NCBI GenBank assembly: GCA_035569495.1
Contig: DATMMX010000039.1
Span: 54,826 to 118,825, forward strand
Origin: DASRDZ01 sp035569495
GTDB taxonomy: Bacteria > Chloroflexota > Dormibacteria > Aeolococcales > Aeolococcaceae
DNA: 64,000 nt
Direction of reading: 5' to 3'
Shown here: in pieces, positions 57,255-64,000 of the stretch
Numbering within the stretch: the first letter of the stretch is position 1
Layout of the letters: every line of letters starts with the position of its first letter
Made by a program: the position numbers and the translations under genes
Notes under the pieces: model-generated
Database searches by the model: none
What the model was told of the DNA's origin: nothing
What the model saw: the letters and a program-made list of their open reading frames with translations, nothing else

Positions 57255-58706
57255 TCACGACTCCGGCGCGCGGGGCCTGCCGATGCGCAGGCTCTCGCGC
57301 GCCAGCTTCCACTCCCCGCGGCTGACCCCGCCCGTCGCCGCCAGCGCGCCCACATACACAACGGCGGCGACCACGACGACGAGCAAGACATTCCGGTCGC
57401 GCAGCACCCACGCGACTCCGGCGACCACCGCGCCGCTGAGCGCAATGGGGATCGCCGGTCGCAACCACGGCATGTGCCCCAGGTAGCGGGCGAGGGCGAT
57501 GTACCCGCACACGAACAGGAACACCTCGGTGATCAGCGTCGCCCAGGAGGCGGCGAGATACCCATCCGCATAGGCGAAATGCGGAATCATGACCAGGTTG
57601 AGGGTCACGTTGACCACGATGCTCAGCCCCGCCAGCAGGGCGAAGGTGAGCTGCTTGTCCATCGCCCCCAGGGCGAAGATGAAGGAGTTGTTCACGAAGA
57701 TCAGCAGCAGCGACGCGCCCAGGATTCGCAGGGAGGGGATCGACTGCTCGAACGGGACGCGGGTGATGTGGATGATCTGCGGGGCCAGGATCACGCAGCC
57801 CACCGCGACCGGCATGCCCAGCGCGGCGAGCAGCCGGTAGGCGCGGGTGTAGGCGTCGCGCATGGGGTCGCGGCCGCGCAGGTGGATCACCGCCAGGGCG
57901 GGGAAGACGGCGTTCATCGCGGCCTGGGGGATGAACGAGAGGCCGTCGAGGAACTTGTAGGCCGCGTTGTAGTAGGCGACCTGGGCGTCGCCGCGCAGTG
58001 ACTTGAGGATGACCACGTCGATGCGGAAGTAGATGGTCGAGAGCACGAAGGCGAGCGCGAAGGGCAGCCCGCTGCGCAGCAGCTTGCGCAGCAGCGCCCA
58101 GTTCCAGCTCAGGCGCAGCGGCGTCCAGCGACGCTGAGTGATCACCGCCGCATACACCGCGGTGAACGCGTACGACGCCGTGTACGCCCACACGAACGCG
58201 GCCACACCCAGCTTGAACACCGCGGCGAGCACCGTGAAGGCCAGCAGCACCACGGTCTCGCCGCCGATCGCCACCACCTCGTAGCGCATCTCGCCCGTCG
58301 CGTAGAACGTCGACCGCAGCAGGTTGGCCGCCGACGTCACCACCAGCAAGGCGAACACCGGCCCCACCAGCGACAGCAGATCGGGCGCCAGCAACCACAC
58401 CGACACCAGCAGGATCACCCCGCTCAGCGCCGCCAGCGGCAGCTTGGCGGCGAGCGTCGCGCCGAGGAAGGAGCCGAGGTCGGACAGGTGCCGCGACGCC
58501 TCGCGCACGAACACCACCTGCAGGCCGAGGTCAGCGAAGATCGAGGCGATGTTGGAGAAGACCACGATGGCCGCGAACTGCCCGTAGCCGGTGGCGCCGA
58601 GGGAGCGCTGGGTCACCACCACGGTGGCGAAGACCAGCACCTTGCTCAGCGACCGTGCCGCGAAGAGCAGCGCCGTGTTGCGCACGGTGCGCCGCGCCAG
58701 GCTCAC
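57255..58706 (-). CDS. Polysaccharide flippase (Wzx/MATE-like)
   Basis: A 483-residue membrane protein with 12-14 helices, of the polysaccharide-biosynthesis (Wzx/MviN-like, MOP superfamily) type, which flips lipid-linked oligosaccharide to the outer face. Seen: the N-terminal NTALLFAARSLSKVLVF, RSLGATGYGQFAA, the FREASR-type FVREASR, FRIDVVILKSLRGDAQVAYYNAAYK in two parts and FPALAVIH. GTG 58706 follows the O-antigen ligase stop after 36 bp on the same strand, so the two form an operon. Confidence 0.9.
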   Translation of the reverse strand: MSLARRTVRNTALLFAARSLSKVLVFATVVVTQRSLGATGYGQFAAIVVFSNIASIFADLGLQVVFVREASRHLSDLGSFLGATLAAKLPLAALSGVILLVSVWLLAPDLLSLVGPVFALLVVTSAANLLRSTFYATGEMRYEVVAIGGETVVLLAFTVLAAVFKLGVAAFVWAYTASYAFTAVYAAVITQRRWTPLRLSWNWALLRKLLRSGLPFALAFVLSTIYFRIDVVILKSLRGDAQVAYYNAAYKFLDGLSFIPQAAMNAVFPALAVIHLRGRDPMRDAYTRAYRLLAALGMPVAVGCVILAPQIIHITRVPFEQSIPSLRILGASLLLIFVNNSFIFALGAMDKQLTFALLAGLSIVVNVTLNLVMIPHFAYADGYLAASWATLITEVFLFVCGYIALARYLGHMPWLRPAIPIALSGAVVAGVAWVLRDRNVLLVVVVAAVVYVGALAATGGVSRGEWKLARESLRIGRPRAPES

Positions 58707-58742
58707 GGCATCACGCCGAGCTGCAAGCCGAACCGCAAACGG

Positions 58743-60089
58743 TCACGCGGGGGCCGCGGGCGGCCGCGGGTGGCGGCCGGTGCGGCGGGGGATGTCGGCG
58801 GGCATGGGCAGCTCGGCGGCCTCGATGTCGGGAGCCGCGCCGGGCAGTGGGAGCTGCACCAGAGCGCGCAGGCGAACCCGTGAGAGCCGCGCCGACGTGG
58901 CCAGCAAAGCGCACACGCCGAGCGACATCACCGCCAGGTCGGCGGTCATGTAGGTGGTGTCGAGCAGCCCCGCGGTGAACACGGCGAGCAGCGCCGCTCC
59001 CGCGCCGACCACGAACGGGCGCACCTCCGCCGCCGCGGAGCGCACCGCCAGCAGCCAGCGCAGCGACCGCGCCATGAACCACAGCAGCCCCGCCAGCCCG
59101 ACCACGCCCAGCCGCAACCAGAAGGCCAGCACCAGGTTGCTGGGGTCGTCGCGGTGGGCCACGTCCAGCGGCTCGGTCACCGAGTCGCGCATCCCCAGCG
59201 CGCCCACGCCGACGCCGAGCAGCGGATGCGTCTGTACCAGCGCGAGCGAGTCGTGCCAGAGCTGCCCGCGGGAGTCGACACCCGCAACTGGCCCGCCGCC
59301 GGTGCGGATCTCGTCGGCCACCGACGAGCGCGCCGGCGCGGCGAGCAGCGCGGCCATGCCCAGCGCCGCCATGGTCGGCGCCAGCACGCCGAGCACCCGG
59401 CGCCGCCGCCCGTGGGTCACCGCCAGCCCGAGCACGAACACCACCGCGCCCAGCGCCAGCCACGCCGCCTGGCTCAGCGTCATCACCGCCGCGGGCAGCG
59501 CCAGCAGCAGGAACAGCAGCGGCCCCACCCGGTCGACGCGCCAGAAGGCGCCGGGCACCAGCAGCACCAGCGCCAGCGCCAGCGCGATCAGCGGCGTCAG
59601 CAGCAGCCCGGCCGACGCCGCGCGCGGGTACCAGTACACCGGCGGTGAGGCGAGCAGGTCGGGCACCCCGACCACCGCCGCGTGCACATCAGCCGCGAGC
59701 ACCAGCACCGCGACCACCGCGCCGCCCACCAGCATCGCCCGCACGAAGCGCCCCATCTCCCGCGGCCCGGTCAGCACCGAGCAGGCGACCCCGAAGAGCA
59801 GCGCGGGCTCGACGAACGCCGTGCGGATCATGTCCAGCGCGCCCGCGCGATCCGGGCTGACCACAACCGCCACAGGAAAGGCGGCGACCACCAGCAGCAT
59901 CGGCCCGGTGAACGCCCCCGGCCAGCGCGGCCGCACCCCGGACACGTACACCTCGATGCCGTAGACGAGCACGGTCAGCGCGACGGCGATCTCCAGCCCT
60001 GAGGTCGACAGCGCCCCGAGGTGGACGCGGAGCAGGTAGGCGGGCAGAGCGGCCGCCGTGGCGTACACCAGCGCCCGGCTGGCTCTCAT
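58743..60089 (-). CDS. O-antigen ligase/polymerase family membrane protein
   Basis: A 448-residue protein with about eleven helices and one large outer loop (residues ~255-320, RTGGGPVAGVDSRGQLWHDSL, HPLLGVGVGALG), the layout of O-antigen ligase (WaaL) and Wzy polymerases. It has the conserved Arg in the loop start and H-P-L-x-G-x-G-x-G. Role: joining or polymerising lipid-linked glycan on the outer face. ATG 60089 has TATACT 7 nt upstream, so GTG 60113 is unlikely. Confidence 0.87.
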   Translation of the reverse strand: MRASRALVYATAAALPAYLLRVHLGALSTSGLEIAVALTVLVYGIEVYVSGVRPRWPGAFTGPMLLVVAAFPVAVVVSPDRAGALDMIRTAFVEPALLFGVACSVLTGPREMGRFVRAMLVGGAVVAVLVLAADVHAAVVGVPDLLASPPVYWYPRAASAGLLLTPLIALALALVLLVPGAFWRVDRVGPLLFLLLALPAAVMTLSQAAWLALGAVVFVLGLAVTHGRRRRVLGVLAPTMAALGMAALLAAPARSSVADEIRTGGGPVAGVDSRGQLWHDSLALVQTHPLLGVGVGALGMRDSVTEPLDVAHRDDPSNLVLAFWLRLGVVGLAGLLWFMARSLRWLLAVRSAAAEVRPFVVGAGAALLAVFTAGLLDTTYMTADLAVMSLGVCALLATSARLSRVRLRALVQLPLPGAAPDIEAAELPMPADIPRRTGRHPRPPAAPA

Positions 60090-60102
60090 GCGCCCGAGTA
60101 TA
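60090..60102 (-). promoter_or_regulatory. Leaderless promoter -10 element of ligase-flippase operon
   Basis: TATACT on the minus strand (60102-60097), 7 nt before ATG 60089; the best match to TATAAT in the window. On the plus strand the overlapping TATACG could serve the divergent methyltransferase. Confidence 0.5.
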
Positions 60103-60168
60103 CGGAGGCACACAGCCGTTCAGTGGGCGCCACCCGACGCGCACTTCGGCGAGACTCCATCAACCAAC

Positions 60169-61086
60169 ATGGCCCCACCGCTCGCCCGCCGCTACGTCCT
60201 GCAGCACCTCGCCGCGTTCGACGACGAGGGCCTGCGCACCTTCCTCGCGCCCGGCGACGGCGACATCGGCCCCGGCCGCCTGGGCACCGCGCTGCAGGGC
60301 GAGGAGTGGGACGAGCTGGCCGGGCGGATCGCCCGCATCCTCCCCGGCGAGGCGCGCGAGACGTTCCAGGATGCGCGCGCCTGGCCCGAGCCGCCGCACA
60401 TCGTCGCCATGCGCCGCCGCCAGGTGCTCGACACCATGTTCTGGGCGCTGCTCTACTGGCACGACCCCGACGCCTACGAGGAGCTGGTCGCCGGCGAGCA
60501 GATCCACCCCGGACTGCTGCAGGCGCTCGACCTCGACGGCCGCGTCGTCGCCGACCTCGGCGCGGGCGCGGGACGCTTCACCCTCTTCGCCGCGCGCCAC
60601 GCGCAGCGGGTCATCGCCGTCGACGCCGTGCCCGCCCTCCTGCAACGCCTGCGCCGCAAGGCCGATGCACTGGAACTCGACAACGTCGAGATCAAACGCG
60701 GCAGCTTCATGCAGCTCCCCCTCGACGACGGCAGCGTCGACATCGCGGTGTCCTGCTCCTCGTTGACGTCGCACGCACCGTGGGGCGGCGAGTGCGCGCT
60801 GCAGGAGGCCGAGCGCATCGTCAGGCCCGGCGGCGACCTGGTGGTGATCTGGCCCGACCTGCCCGAGTGGTTCTGCGAGCGCGGCTTCCGCTACATGGCC
60901 CTGCCCGGCAACGCCGAGATGCACTTCCGCGACGTCGACTCCGCGGCGCGCATCTGCGCCGACTTCTACTCCGACGAGGCCGCGCAGTGGGTGCGCGACA
61001 ACGACGCGCGCGTGGTGCCGTTCGCCGTGCTGGGAGTCTCGCCGCCGTCGGATGCGTGCTTCAAGCGCATCACTCCTTCTCGGTGA
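60169..61086 (+). CDS. Class I SAM-dependent methyltransferase
   Basis: A 305-residue protein. An N-terminal helical part (1-130) precedes a methyltransferase domain: SAM motif I VVADLGAGAGRFTLFAA, motif II VIAVDA, motif III DNVEIKRGSFMQLPLDDGSVD and post-motif AERIVRPGGDLVVIW. Substrate unknown; the surrounding genes suggest a glycan or lipid. ATG 60169 is likely; the in-frame region upstream is non-conserved. Its last 17 bp overlap the 3' end of the convergent GT2 gene. Confidence 0.87.
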   Translation: MAPPLARRYVLQHLAAFDDEGLRTFLAPGDGDIGPGRLGTALQGEEWDELAGRIARILPGEARETFQDARAWPEPPHIVAMRRRQVLDTMFWALLYWHDPDAYEELVAGEQIHPGLLQALDLDGRVVADLGAGAGRFTLFAARHAQRVIAVDAVPALLQRLRRKADALELDNVEIKRGSFMQLPLDDGSVDIAVSCSSLTSHAPWGGECALQEAERIVRPGGDLVVIWPDLPEWFCERGFRYMALPGNAEMHFRDVDSAARICADFYSDEAAQWVRDNDARVVPFAVLGVSPPSDACFKRITPSR

Positions 61087-62599
61087 CGGTGTACTCCAGG
61101 TAGGCACCGAACATCAGCCGCGTCTGCGCCTCCAACGCGGGAATGACGCTCAACGCCAGGCCCACGACCGGGTACAGGAAGAGCTGCACGTCGGCGTAGC
61201 GGCGGCGCCACCATCCCCACTCGGGCGGCTTGGCACACATCCGCCGGTCGACGCCGATCAGCACCAGGGTGTTGAGCAGCGTCATGGTGAGCACGCCCGC
61301 GGTGGTCCAGCCGATCACCGTCGCCGCCGTCGACAGCGCGTAGTCGAGGTCGATGATCGCGGGCAGCGAGCCGCCGAGGAAGAGCAGCACCGGCAGCGTC
61401 GTCCAGGTGAGGTGGTTGAAGACCAGGTGCATGTATCGCCGCGCCCGCAATCTCCAGGGGATCTCGGGGTGCTGCAGCATCCGCGTGGTGACGTAGGCGA
61501 TGTCGGTGACGCCCCACGCCCAGCGTTTGATCTGGTTGTACTGCGACACGTGGGTGGTGCGGTAGTCGCCCGCGCGCGGCGCGTCGCCGAACACCGGCAG
61601 GAAGGCGGGGCGCACGCGAAGCTGCTCACCGTACTTGAAGAACGACTTCCAGAAGAAGCGCGAGTCCTCGGGGATGACGTCGTCGTCCCAGTAGCCCACC
61701 TCGGTGAGCAGGTCGAGCGACATGGTGTACGAGCTGAACATCACCAGGCGGTGCGGGTTGTCGTGGAGGAACATCTGCCACTGCGTCGCCGCCGTGGCCA
61801 TCACCCGCACCGCGGCGGGGACGCGCCACAGGTTGTTCATGAACACCGGCACCGGCTGCCAGATCGAGGTCAGCCGCGAGTCGTCCAGGGTGCAGAACTG
61901 CGCGGTGACGTAGGCGAAGTACTGGGGATGCAGGCGGAAGTCGGAGTCGAGGTCGGTGACCAGCGTGGTCGCCGGGTCGAGACCCAGCTCGTCGCAGGCG
62001 GCGCGCAGCACCGGTCCGCCGTAGGCCATCGCCGCCGACTTGCCAACTACGATGCCGGGCAGCAGCGGGTCCTTGATGTGGATGAAGGCGCGGAAGCGGT
62101 GGCCGTATTCCTCGCGCAGCCGGGCGACGTTGTCCCAGCCGCCTTTGTCGGTCTCGCGGGTGATGATCGCCACCACGCGCAGATGGTCGGGATAGTTCTG
62201 GGCGGCGAGGGCCTCGACGGTGCCTTGCAGCACCTCGTACTTCTCGGTGTAGGTGGGGATCAGCGCGCACTGGGTGACCTGCTCGGGACACGGCGCGCCC
62301 GCAGCCGGCCGCAGCTCCAGGCAGCGCTGCCACCAGTCGATCTGCTCGGTCTCCTGCAGCTTGGTGAGTGAGCGCTTGACCGAGCGCACCGTCAGCCGGG
62401 TGCGCAGCAGCCAGTAGGTGTCGAGGGCGATGGCACCGGCACCGAGGATCCAGAGCTTGGTGGGGTCGTTGAGACGGATGGCGAAGCCGACCACCACCGG
62501 GGTGAGCAGGATGGTCCACGCCAGCGCACCGGGGAGGATCTCGAGAAGCCGCTGCTGGCGGCGCACCGAGAGCGCCCCCCAACTCTTCGCAGCGATCAC
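61070..62599 (-). CDS. Membrane-bound GT2 glycosyltransferase (cellulose synthase-like)
   Basis: A 509-residue processive-type GT2. Two N-terminal helices (20-62), a catalytic GT-A domain (110-370) with ALIPTYTEKYEVL, TDLDSDFRLHPQY (DxD), the acceptor PEDSRFFWK and QIKRWAWG (Q-x-x-R-W), then four C-terminal helices. This order is that of cellulose/hyaluronan-synthase-like enzymes, or of single-addition relatives. Product unknown. GTG 62599 has TACCAT 8 nt upstream. Confidence 0.9.
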   Translation of the reverse strand: MIAAKSWGALSVRRQQRLLEILPGALAWTILLTPVVVGFAIRLNDPTKLWILGAGAIALDTYWLLRTRLTVRSVKRSLTKLQETEQIDWWQRCLELRPAAGAPCPEQVTQCALIPTYTEKYEVLQGTVEALAAQNYPDHLRVVAIITRETDKGGWDNVARLREEYGHRFRAFIHIKDPLLPGIVVGKSAAMAYGGPVLRAACDELGLDPATTLVTDLDSDFRLHPQYFAYVTAQFCTLDDSRLTSIWQPVPVFMNNLWRVPAAVRVMATAATQWQMFLHDNPHRLVMFSSYTMSLDLLTEVGYWDDDVIPEDSRFFWKSFFKYGEQLRVRPAFLPVFGDAPRAGDYRTTHVSQYNQIKRWAWGVTDIAYVTTRMLQHPEIPWRLRARRYMHLVFNHLTWTTLPVLLFLGGSLPAIIDLDYALSTAATVIGWTTAGVLTMTLLNTLVLIGVDRRMCAKPPEWGWWRRRYADVQLFLYPVVGLALSVIPALEAQTRLMFGAYLEYTVTEKE

Positions 62600-62613
62600 G
62601 ATTGGGCATGGTA
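62600..62613 (-). promoter_or_regulatory. Leaderless promoter -10 element
   Basis: TACCAT on the minus strand (62613-62608), 8 nt before GTG 62599. Confidence 0.45.
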
Positions 62614-62677
62614 GCGGCGGGGCACACTGCTACCGAAGCCGGCTCAGCGCCCAGAACGGCGCATCCCCCCCACGTCG

Positions 62678-62683
62678 TATGCT
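62678..62683 (+). promoter_or_regulatory. Possible -10 element of the acidic protein gene
   Basis: TATGCT, about 49 nt before ATG 62733; it would give a leader of roughly 40 nt. Confidence 0.25.
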
Positions 62684-62732
62684 CCGCGATTCGGAGCCCC
62701 CTTCCCCTCCTGCCGGCCGTTCACGAGTGCCC

Positions 62733-63362
62733 ATGTCGCCACGTCGCAAGACAGACACCAAGTCCGCCCCTCCCCCTCCCACCGACGCCGACGTCGACCA
62801 GCCTGAGGACGACGCCGAGGACGACTCGGTCGAGGAGGCCGAGGAGGTCGACATCGAGATCGATCCCCTCGCCGCCGTCGTCGACGAGGAGGAGGTCGTC
62901 GTCGTCATCGATGACGACGAGGACGAGGACGACGAGGACGACGAGGACGAGGACGACGACGAGGACCTCGAAGACGACGTGGTCTCGGTGGCCGTGCCGC
63001 CCCGACCGGCGGTCAAGCCCTCGCCGGGGCGTCCGCCGAGCGCCAAGGAGGAGCCCGAGCCGCCCTTCTGGATCGGCGAGCGGGTGATGCTGGTCAAGAA
63101 CACCCGTCCGCGCACCGGCTCGCCGATCGGCGACCACCCCGTGGGGGCCACCGGCCGCGTCGAGACCGTGCTCAGCCAGACGGCGATCGTCCGCTTCGAC
63201 CGCGCTCCCGACACCAAGGAGGTGGTCGCCTTCGAGTGCTTGCAGAGCCTGGATGCGGTGGCGCAGGCGGCCCGCGCGGAGCGCGAGGTGGAGAAGGCGG
63301 CGGAGGCGGCGGCGCGGGAGAAGGAAGCCGCGAAGGACGGAGCGGCCAAGAAGGCCAAGTAG
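62733..63362 (+). CDS. Acidic low-complexity protein with SH3/KOW-like domain
   Basis: A 209-residue protein in three parts. Residues 1-90: extremely acidic, with an almost pure Asp/Glu tract of over 20 residues (about 62-88) encoded by GAC/GAG runs. Residues ~108-165: a small beta-barrel-like segment (FWIGERVMLVKNTRP, VGATGRVETVLSQTAIVRFD) resembling SH3/KOW folds in transcription and translation proteins. Residues 170-209: a Lys/Ala/Glu helix ending KDGAAKKAK. No known family. ATG 62733; GTG 62727 is also possible. It could bind basic proteins or nucleic acid; this is inference. Confidence 0.65.
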   Translation: MSPRRKTDTKSAPPPPTDADVDQPEDDAEDDSVEEAEEVDIEIDPLAAVVDEEEVVVVIDDDEDEDDEDDEDEDDDEDLEDDVVSVAVPPRPAVKPSPGRPPSAKEEPEPPFWIGERVMLVKNTRPRTGSPIGDHPVGATGRVETVLSQTAIVRFDRAPDTKEVVAFECLQSLDAVAQAARAEREVEKAAEAAAREKEAAKDGAAKKAK

Positions 63363-63437
63363 GCGGGGCGGTCGCGCCCGCGGTCTCGTGTCATCAGGAC
63401 CGCCGCGAGGAGCTCTGGTCCCGCCGCAGAGCTGGCA

Positions 63438-63516
63438 TTCCGCAGGCGGATTACCTTGCGGATGTAGCTTCCCGCAGCCGGATTATCTTGCGGTAGATTC
63501 CCGCAGGCGGAGTCTC
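63438..63516. repeat. Three tandem ~30-bp imperfect repeats
   Basis: Units begin at 63438, 63469 and 63498, each TTC(C)CGCAGSCGGA followed by TTAYCTTGCGG in the first two; the third continues GTCTCTTAC into the plsC stop region. Within a unit CCGCAGG can pair with CCTTGCGG, making small hairpins. It lies in the 154-bp space between convergent genes, so a terminator role is possible. Confidence 0.6.
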
Positions 63517-64000
63517 TTACTCCGCCAGCTTCCCCGCAGCCTCTGCGTAGAGCCCGCGATACTCCGGCGGCAGCAGCGCCGCCACGTGCGCTGCAACCTG
63601 GTCGGCCACCGCCTGGTCGTCCTTGGCGGCTCCCACTTCGGGGGTGAACACCTTTCCGTAGCGGACGTAGAGGGGCACGCGCTGCGGGAAGAAGCGCCCC
63701 TTCACCAGTGCCCGCTCGGTCCCCCAGACCGCGCAGGGCAGCACGGGGATGCTCGACCCCGGCGCGGCGCGGCGGATCAGGAAACCGACCCCCGGCTCGG
63801 CCTTCTTCATCCCCGGCGAGGTGGCCCGGGTGCCCTCGATGAAGAGCAGCAGGCGCCCCCCGCGGCGCAGCACGTCGATCGCGGTGCGCAGGGCGCGGCG
63901 ATCGGCGGTGCCGCGGTCGATGGGGAAGGTGTTGCTTCCCCCCCACATCCAGGCGGCGAAGCGGTTGGGGAACAGCTCGCGCTTGGCCATGGCGAACAGG
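63517..64000 (-). CDS. 1-acyl-sn-glycerol-3-phosphate acyltransferase (PlsC-like), partial
   Basis: The C-terminal ~160 residues of a PlsC-family acyltransferase, which adds the second acyl chain in phosphatidic acid synthesis; the 5' end is outside the window. Seen: MAKRELF, motif II FPIDRG, motif III FIEGTR and motif IV (LPCAVWGTE). The catalytic HX4D motif should lie just upstream, beyond position 64000. ATG 63990 is internal, because the frame stays open to the edge with LFAMAKRE, typical of the family interior. It stops at TAA 63517. Confidence 0.9.
   Translation of the reverse strand, partial: LFAMAKRELFPNRFAAWMWGGSNTFPIDRGTADRRALRTAIDVLRRGGRLLLFIEGTRATSPGMKKAEPGVGFLIRRAAPGSSIPVLPCAVWGTERALVKGRFFPQRVPLYVRYGKVFTPEVGAAKDDQAVADQVAAHVAALLPPEYRGLYAEAAGKLAE

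Overview
The window is a piece of a high-GC (about 70% by eye) bacterial chromosome with dense, strongly overlapping operons. It encodes DprE1/DprE2/UbiA (polyprenyl-phospho-arabinose synthesis), an actinobacterial-type toolkit of membrane glycosyltransferases, many secreted proteins with GYW-DGG repeats, and leaderless promoters. This fits Actinomycetota or a related soil lineage such as Dormibacterota; the lineage is an inference, because no rRNA gene lies in the window. I see no tRNA, IS element, prophage or CRISPR.

Layout. 1-8.9 kb: housekeeping and signalling genes (partial GDPD, membrane protein, rhodanese, glutamate dehydrogenase, zinc ribbon plus transmembrane pseudokinase, secreted propeller protein, queuosine salvage enzyme). 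8.9-15.4 kb: one minus-strand operon tldD-tldE-ubiA-dprE1-dprE2-HAD, with every junction overlapping or abutting. 15.5-20.8 kb: two polytopic membrane proteins around apt-ahcY. 20.8-22.9 kb: secreted GH18 protein. 23.1-29.9 kb: rmlA-rmlC-rmlB-rmlD (dTDP-rhamnose), a methyltransferase/coiled-coil/GT2 fusion and a GtrA protein. 30-35 kb: epimerase, FAD oxidoreductase and a YfhO-like protein. 35.1-40.3 kb: GT4 modules and a Wzm/Wzt glycan exporter. 40.3-46.5 kb: three secreted proteins ending in the same six-repeat domain (propeller/IPT, sedolisin, CHAP). 46.7-53.4 kb: four GT4 enzymes, a degenerate methyltransferase and gmd. 53.4-57.3 kb: NYN-like protein, a transmembrane sigma factor with an extracellular BNR domain, and a secreted protein. 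57.3-64 kb: flippase, O-antigen ligase, methyltransferase, membrane GT2, an acidic low-complexity protein and a partial PlsC.

How it fits together. Most of the window builds and exports surface glycans: nucleotide sugars (RmlABCD, Gmd, epimerase), lipid-linked arabinose (UbiA, DprE1/2), cytoplasmic GT4/GT2 enzymes, membrane GT-C-like enzymes, an ABC exporter and a separate flippase/ligase route. Interleaved are secreted, probably wall-associated proteins.

Three patterns stand out. (1) Five secreted proteins with unrelated N-terminal domains each end in six copies of a ~42-residue repeat, suggesting a closed six-fold propeller. (2) Most operon heads carry a TANNNT element 5-9 nt before the start codon, the signature of leaderless transcripts; in two cases this leads into a mini-ORF whose stop overlaps the real start. 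(3) One gene fuses an ECF-like sigma factor, a membrane helix and an extracellular BNR domain.
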